64,000 nt of DNA from Fragum whitleyi (lineage: Eukaryota > Mollusca > Bivalvia > Cardiida > Cardiidae): the NCBI GenBank assembly GCA_948146395.1, contig OX411543.1:33003058-33067057 (forward strand). The letters are read 5' to 3'. The translations under genes and the position numbers were made by a program. This document shows, one piece after another, positions 59,548-64,000 of the stretch. The notes beneath the pieces are model-generated. The model was given only the letters and a program-made list of their open reading frames with translations. It searched no databases and was not told the DNA's origin. Positions within the stretch are counted from its first letter, which is position 1, and each line of letters begins with the position of its first letter.

Positions 59548-62342
59548 TATACGCCCCAAGGGTCGTATTATGTTATTTCTACATCGTCTGTCTGTCCCTC
59601 TGTCTGTCCCTTAGCAAATTCTTGTCCGGTCCATAACTTTCGAACTATAAGGCCTATGGGCTTGAAACTTCACAGGTGTATAAATCTCATAGCTAGGGTG
59701 TGCAGAGCGCAAGAACCACAACTCCACCATTTGTAATTTTTGAGTTATTGCCCTTTATTTGATTCAGTAAGCAAATTTGTGTCCAGTCCATATCTTTCAA
59801 ACTATAAGGCCTATAGTCTTGAAACTTCACAGGTGTATAGATCTCATAGCTAGGGTGTGCAGAGAGCAAGAACCACAACTCTACCATTTGTAATTTTTGA
59901 GTTATTGCCCTTTGTTTCATTACATTAGCAAATTCGTGTCCGGTCCATAACTTTGAAACTATAAGGCCTATGGTTGTGAACTTCACAGGTGTATAGATCT
60001 CATAGGTAGGATGTGCAAAGCGCAATAACCCTAACTCTACCATTATTATTTTTGAGTTATTGCCCTTTGTTTGATTCAGATAGCAAATTTGTGTCCAGTC
60101 CATATCTTTCAAACTATAAGGCCTATAGTCTTGAAACTTCACTGGTGTTATAATCTCATAGCTAGGGTGTGCAGAGCGCAAGAACCACAACTCTACCATT
60201 TGTAATTTTTGAGTTATTGCCCTTTGTTTGATACAGTTAGCAAATTCATGTCTGGTCCATAACTTTGAAACTATAAGGCCTATGGTTGTGAACTTCACAG
60301 GTGTATAGATCTCATAGGTAGGATGTGCAAAGCGCAATAACCCTAACTCTACCATTATTATTTTTGAGTTATTGCCCTTTGTTTGATTCAGATAGCAAAT
60401 TTGTGTCCAGTCCATATCTTTCAAACTATAAGGCCTATAGTCTTGAAACTTCACTGGTGTTATAATCTCATAGCTAGGGTGTGCAGAGCGCAAGAACCAC
60501 AACTCTACCATTTGTAATTTTTGAGTTATTGCCCTTTGTTTGATACAGTTAGCAAATTCATGTCTGGTCCATAACTTTGAAACTATAAGGCCTATGGTTG
60601 TGAACTTCACAGGTGTATAGATCTCATAGGTAGGATGTGCAAAGCGCAATAACCCTAACTCTACCATTATTATTTTTGAGTTATTGCCCTTTGTTTGATT
60701 CAGATAGCAAATTTGTGTCCAGTCCATATCTTTCAAACTATAAGGCCTATAGTCTTGAAACTTCACTGGTGTTATAATCTCATAGCTAGGGTGTGCAGAG
60801 CGCAAGAACCACAACTCTACCATTTGTAATTTTTGAGTTATTGCCCTTTGTTTGATACAGTTAGCAAATTCATGTCTGGTCCATAACTTTGAAACTATAA
60901 GGCCTATGGTTGTGAACTTCACAGGTGTATAGATCTCATAGGTAGGATGTGCAAAGCGCAATAACCCTAACTCTACCATTATTATTTTTGAGTTATTGCC
61001 CTTTGTTTGATTCAGATAGCAAATTTGTGTCCAGTCCATATCTTTCAAACTATAAGGCCTATAGTCTTGAAACTTCACTGGTGTTATAATCTCATAGCTA
61101 GGGTGTGCAGAGCGCAAGAACCACAACTCTACCATTTGTAATTTTTGAGTTATTGCCCTTTGTTTGATACAGTTAGCAAATTCATGTCTGGTCCATAACT
61201 TTGAAACTATAAGGCCTATGGTTGTGAACTTCACAGGTGTATAGATCTCATAGGTAGGATGTGCAAAGCGCAATAACCCTAACTCTACCATTATTATTTT
61301 TGAGTTATTGCCCTTTGTTTGATTCAGATAGCAAATTTGTGTCCAGTCCATATCTTTCAAACTATAAGGCCTATAGTCTTGAAACTTCACTGGTGTTATA
61401 ATCTCATAGCTAGGGTGTGCAGAGCGCAAGAACCACAACTCTACCATTTGTAATTTTTGAGTTATTGCCCTTTGTTTGATACAGTTAGCAAATTCATGTC
61501 TGGTCCATAACTTTGAAACTATAAGGCCTATGGTTGTGAACTTCACAGGTGTATAGATCTCATAGGTAGGATGTGCAAAGCGCAATAACCCTAACTCTAC
61601 CATTATTATTTTTGAGTTATTGCCCTTTGTTTGATTCAGATAGCAAATTTGTGTCCAGTCCATATCTTTCAAACTATAAGGCCTATAGTCTTGAAACTTC
61701 ACTGGTGTTATAATCTCATAGCTAGGGTGTGCAGAGCGCAAGAACCACAACTCTACCATTTGTAATTTTTGAGTTATTGCCCTTTGTTTGATACAGTTAG
61801 CAAATTCATGTCTGGTCCATAACTTTGAAACTATAAGGCCTATGGTTGTGAACTTCACAGGTGTATAGATCTCATAGGTAGGATGTGCAAAGCGCAATAA
61901 CCCTAACTCTACCATGTATAATTTTTGAGTTATTGCCCTTTGTTTGATTCAGATAGCAAATTCGTGTCCGGTCCATAACTTTAAAAATACAAGGACAACG
62001 ATGTTGAAACTTCACATGTATGTAGAACTCATAGCCAGGGTGTTTGATTACTTTATCTCAATCTGATTCAATTAGTGAATATTTTAGTAGTACTCGGGTA
62101 CATATAATTACTTTAAGAATAGTGATGATATCCATAAGTAATCCATAGTTCTTTAATTGCCTAAGAACACATTTTCCCAAAGACAAATAGGAAAACAAAA
62201 CAAACACTACCATCATAATAAATACAATATATTATAGTGTTTGCTAGAAAATACATCCTGAGGATCAATTAAAAGTTCAAAAAATCACCCATTTATTTCT
62301 GAGCTTCGGGCCTACAATGCCACGCCCAGCGTTGCTCTTGTT
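59548..62342 (-). mobile_element. Helentron-like element, family E, with expanded 312 bp tandem array
   Basis: The 3' hairpin (minus) is ATACGACCCTTGGGGCGTAT then AAAAA. The 5' end is AACAAGAGCAACGCTGGGCG. It carries the CTGTCTGTCCCTCTGTCTG microsatellite. The subterminal motif does not obey the inverted-match rule seen in families A, B, C, D and F. Confidence 0.75.
59640..61960. repeat. 312 bp tandem repeat, about seven copies, nearly identical
   Basis: A dimer of two ~156 bp halves, one with GTGTCCAGTCCATATCTTTC and one with TCATGTCTGGTCCATAACTT. The central copies are identical by eye. Because 312 is divisible by three and one frame lacks stops, a 740-codon open frame runs through on the minus strand; it is not a credible protein. 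Confidence 0.9.
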
Positions 62343-62770
62343 CTGACTGTAATGGGGGACAGCCCCCCCCATTTTGAAAATTTCTAAATGCAACCCTGCC
62401 TCTTTTAAAGTTGTTCAAGAAATTTTGATCCAATGAAAAACCGTTGATTAAATGGGCGTGGCTTATTCCCAAATTTGGTAAAATAGTGCGTTTTCTCAGA
62501 TTCTAATTGATGGATACCAAATAATTTTTAAAGGAATGATCCTTGGGTGACCCTTTATCAGTCTACCATAAATTATTGTGATCGGATGAAAAATATGTCT
62601 TTTATGGGCTGCGGTTATTTCTCTATAATGTTATATAGTGGAAACTTTGAAAATCATTTTCAACATCAGTAGAACCCAATATATATAAAAAACTAGTGGA
62701 AATTTTGATTTGCTATTACCTGAATTTCAAGCCTGAGGAGTGACTCAAGCCATTCATGGCTTTCTAGTTA

Positions 62771-63222
62771 CTGGTGTCTGTCTATCTGCAGACTTAATCT
62801 GCAAGCTTAACATTTTCATATTACTTCAATAGTTACAATGCTCATATTTTCCTCTGATCAATCCACATCTTTAAAGGTCAAGGTCCTCTGAAAAGGTTTA
62901 TTAAGGTCAAACCTACAAAAAAGATTTCAGGGGCGTAAGGGTTTTACAAATGCATCCTTTTTGCATTGCATGAAACTTCATTTCTGTATTAATTTCATTT
63001 AAACACAGTTGTTAACCATCTTTAGCAGAGTTGCTATTGGAACCAAATGTTTAAAGAATTATTCAAGGTTTCATATCAATGTCAATAGGTTATTACTTTT
63101 TGTTAAATCTGTATTTTCTGTTCTGACTCCTGTATAAACAGATTGCAGCTGCCTTTAAAAATAAAAATGTGTCAAAGATTCAGATGGTCGATTCCACATT
63201 TATGGATGAATTTCAAAATAAC
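62771..63222. other. No recognised feature
   Basis: AT-rich intergenic sequence without recognisable repeats or genes. Confidence 0.5.
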
Positions 63223-63386
63223 TTAAGGTAGTGGACCCGTAATAGTTCCTCAACGTTTTGGAAGTATTAAACTTTTAAAGTGTGAACCTAGGTTTCCTAA
63301 TGATTTTCATAAGGAAACCTCGGTCAACATTGTGAAAGTTCATGGGTTCCGAAATGTTGCAGAACTATTAAGGGTCAACTACCTTA
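63223..63386. mobile_element. GGTAGTGGACC MITE, copy 4
   Basis: TTAAGGTAGTGGACCCGTAA to TTAAGGGTCAACTACCTTAG. Confidence 0.8.
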
Positions 63387-63479
63387 GCACAGTTGTCTAT
63401 CATAAGTTTAATGTCAAGGCTGAAAGTCAACAGGGCATCAGTGACTGGGACACATCTATAGCTTGATTTATGGTCCTTT

Positions 63480-63872
63480 TTAGCTCACCTGAGCACGAAG
63501 TGCTCAAGGTGAGCTATTGTGATCGTAGAATGTCCGTCGTCAGTCGTGCGTCGTCCACAATTTCTTCAAACATCTTCTCCTCCTAAACCAATGGGCCAAT
63601 CTTGATGAAACTTGACAGGGATTTTCCTTGGGTCAAGCTCTACCAAAGTTGTTCAAATAAATGAAATCCATCCTTAACTTTCCCTTTACCCTTAACAAAA
63701 AGGGTGAAAATATGAAATCTTTAAAAATCTTCTTCTCCCAGAAGGTAGACAGCTTTCATATTTGGTATGTAGCATCATCTAGTGGTCCTCGACCAAGTTT
63801 GTTCATATTAAGACCCTTGGGTCATATTTGGGCTTTGCCCGGACCAAACCCTACATATACTCAGAACAAGAA
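63480..63872 (-). mobile_element. Helentron-like element, family A, 5'-truncated
   Basis: Textbook 3' end on the minus strand: GATCACAATAGCTCACC, TTGAGCACTTCGTGCTC, AGGTGAGCTAAAAA. The body is as in 56851-57615. It breaks off near 63872. Confidence 0.8.
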
Positions 63873-64000
63873 GTTAAGCGCCACCAGTTTTTAGACAGAA
63901 GATTTTTAAAGGCCTGCATTAATTAAAAATAACAGAGATGTAAATATTGAGTTCCAATGTTGAAATGGTATGTTGACTTAACAATTTCACAAAAATACAT

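Larger units (their letters stand above)
58676..62394. mobile_element. 3.7 kb hAT-like insertion with 6 bp target duplication
   Basis: Left end AAGGGTTGCATCTAGAG and right end (reverse complement) CAGGGTTGCATTTAGAA are terminal inverted repeats. The direct repeat CCTCTT flanks both sides. There is no transposase in the window copy; much of the interior is a family E Helentron-like element. Confidence 0.7.
58519..62770 (-). mobile_element. Helentron-like element, family B, split by a hAT-like insertion
   Basis: The 3' part is at 58519-58675 (AGCTCCACTGGCCGGAGGCC..). The 5' part is at 62395-62770, ending on plus AAGCCATTCATGGCTTTC, TAGTT. The intact copy at 42733 shows the joined sequence GTGACCCTCTTTCAAAGTTG. 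Confidence 0.8.

Noticed and set aside
59693..61915. 740-codon open frame as a repeat protein gene
   Set aside because: It is an exact reading of a 312 bp non-coding tandem repeat inside a Helentron-like element. It has no domain, no start context, and homologous units elsewhere are not open.

Overview
The window is AT-rich eukaryotic DNA, roughly one third G+C by eye. It has spliced genes, long introns and a very dense load of small non-autonomous mobile elements. A mollusc, most likely a bivalve, is the best fit. The reasons are a laccase-type multicopper oxidase, abundant hairpin-ended elements carrying TCCGTCCG microsatellites, a DIRS retrotransposon and tRNA-headed SINEs. The species cannot be named from the sequence alone.

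Layout. 1-10122: a three-exon laccase gene (1662-5811, +) lies between two inverted copies of a ~390 bp repeat, with a 1.5 kb terminal-inverted-repeat element and Helentron-like fragments beside it. 10123-18440: intergenic repeats only (decayed LINE endonuclease, Helentron-like elements, MITEs, hairpins). 18440-25086: SNAPC5 (single exon) and MED22 (three coding exons), both on the minus strand and 236 bp apart; a degenerate tandem array that reuses the SNAPC5 3' end follows SNAPC5. 25087-29899: repeats and the presumed shared upstream region. 29900-56356: RPL7A (ribosomal protein eL8) on the plus strand in seven exons. A first exon that ends right after the ATG is followed by an 11.4 kb intron holding a full-length DIRS element in sense orientation. 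Introns 4 and 6 hold three box C/D snoRNAs whose guide matches the target expected for SNORD36C. 56357-64000: nested Helentron-like elements, including a copy split by a 3.7 kb hAT-like insertion that contains a 312 bp tandem array.

Gene relations. MED22 and RPL7A are divergent neighbours, as SURF5 and SURF3 are in the vertebrate Surfeit cluster, so this looks like retained ancestral microsynteny stretched by repeats. The snoRNAs inside RPL7A introns strengthen the match to the vertebrate locus. MED22 (Mediator) and SNAPC5 (snRNA promoter complex) are both transcription factors in tandem and may share a promoter.

Most of the remaining DNA belongs to one set of hairpin-ended elements that share a grammar: AACAAGAG, then a small palindrome, then a motif X, then a body, then a 3' hairpin whose distal arm is the reverse complement of X, then AAAAA. 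X differs between families but changes together at both ends. Two nested insertions define the element ends and show no target-site duplication, as expected for Helitron/Helentron transposition. Several other insertions (piggyBac-type with TTAA, hAT-type with 5, 6 or 8 bp duplications) can be proved from target-site duplications or from empty paralogous sites inside this same window.
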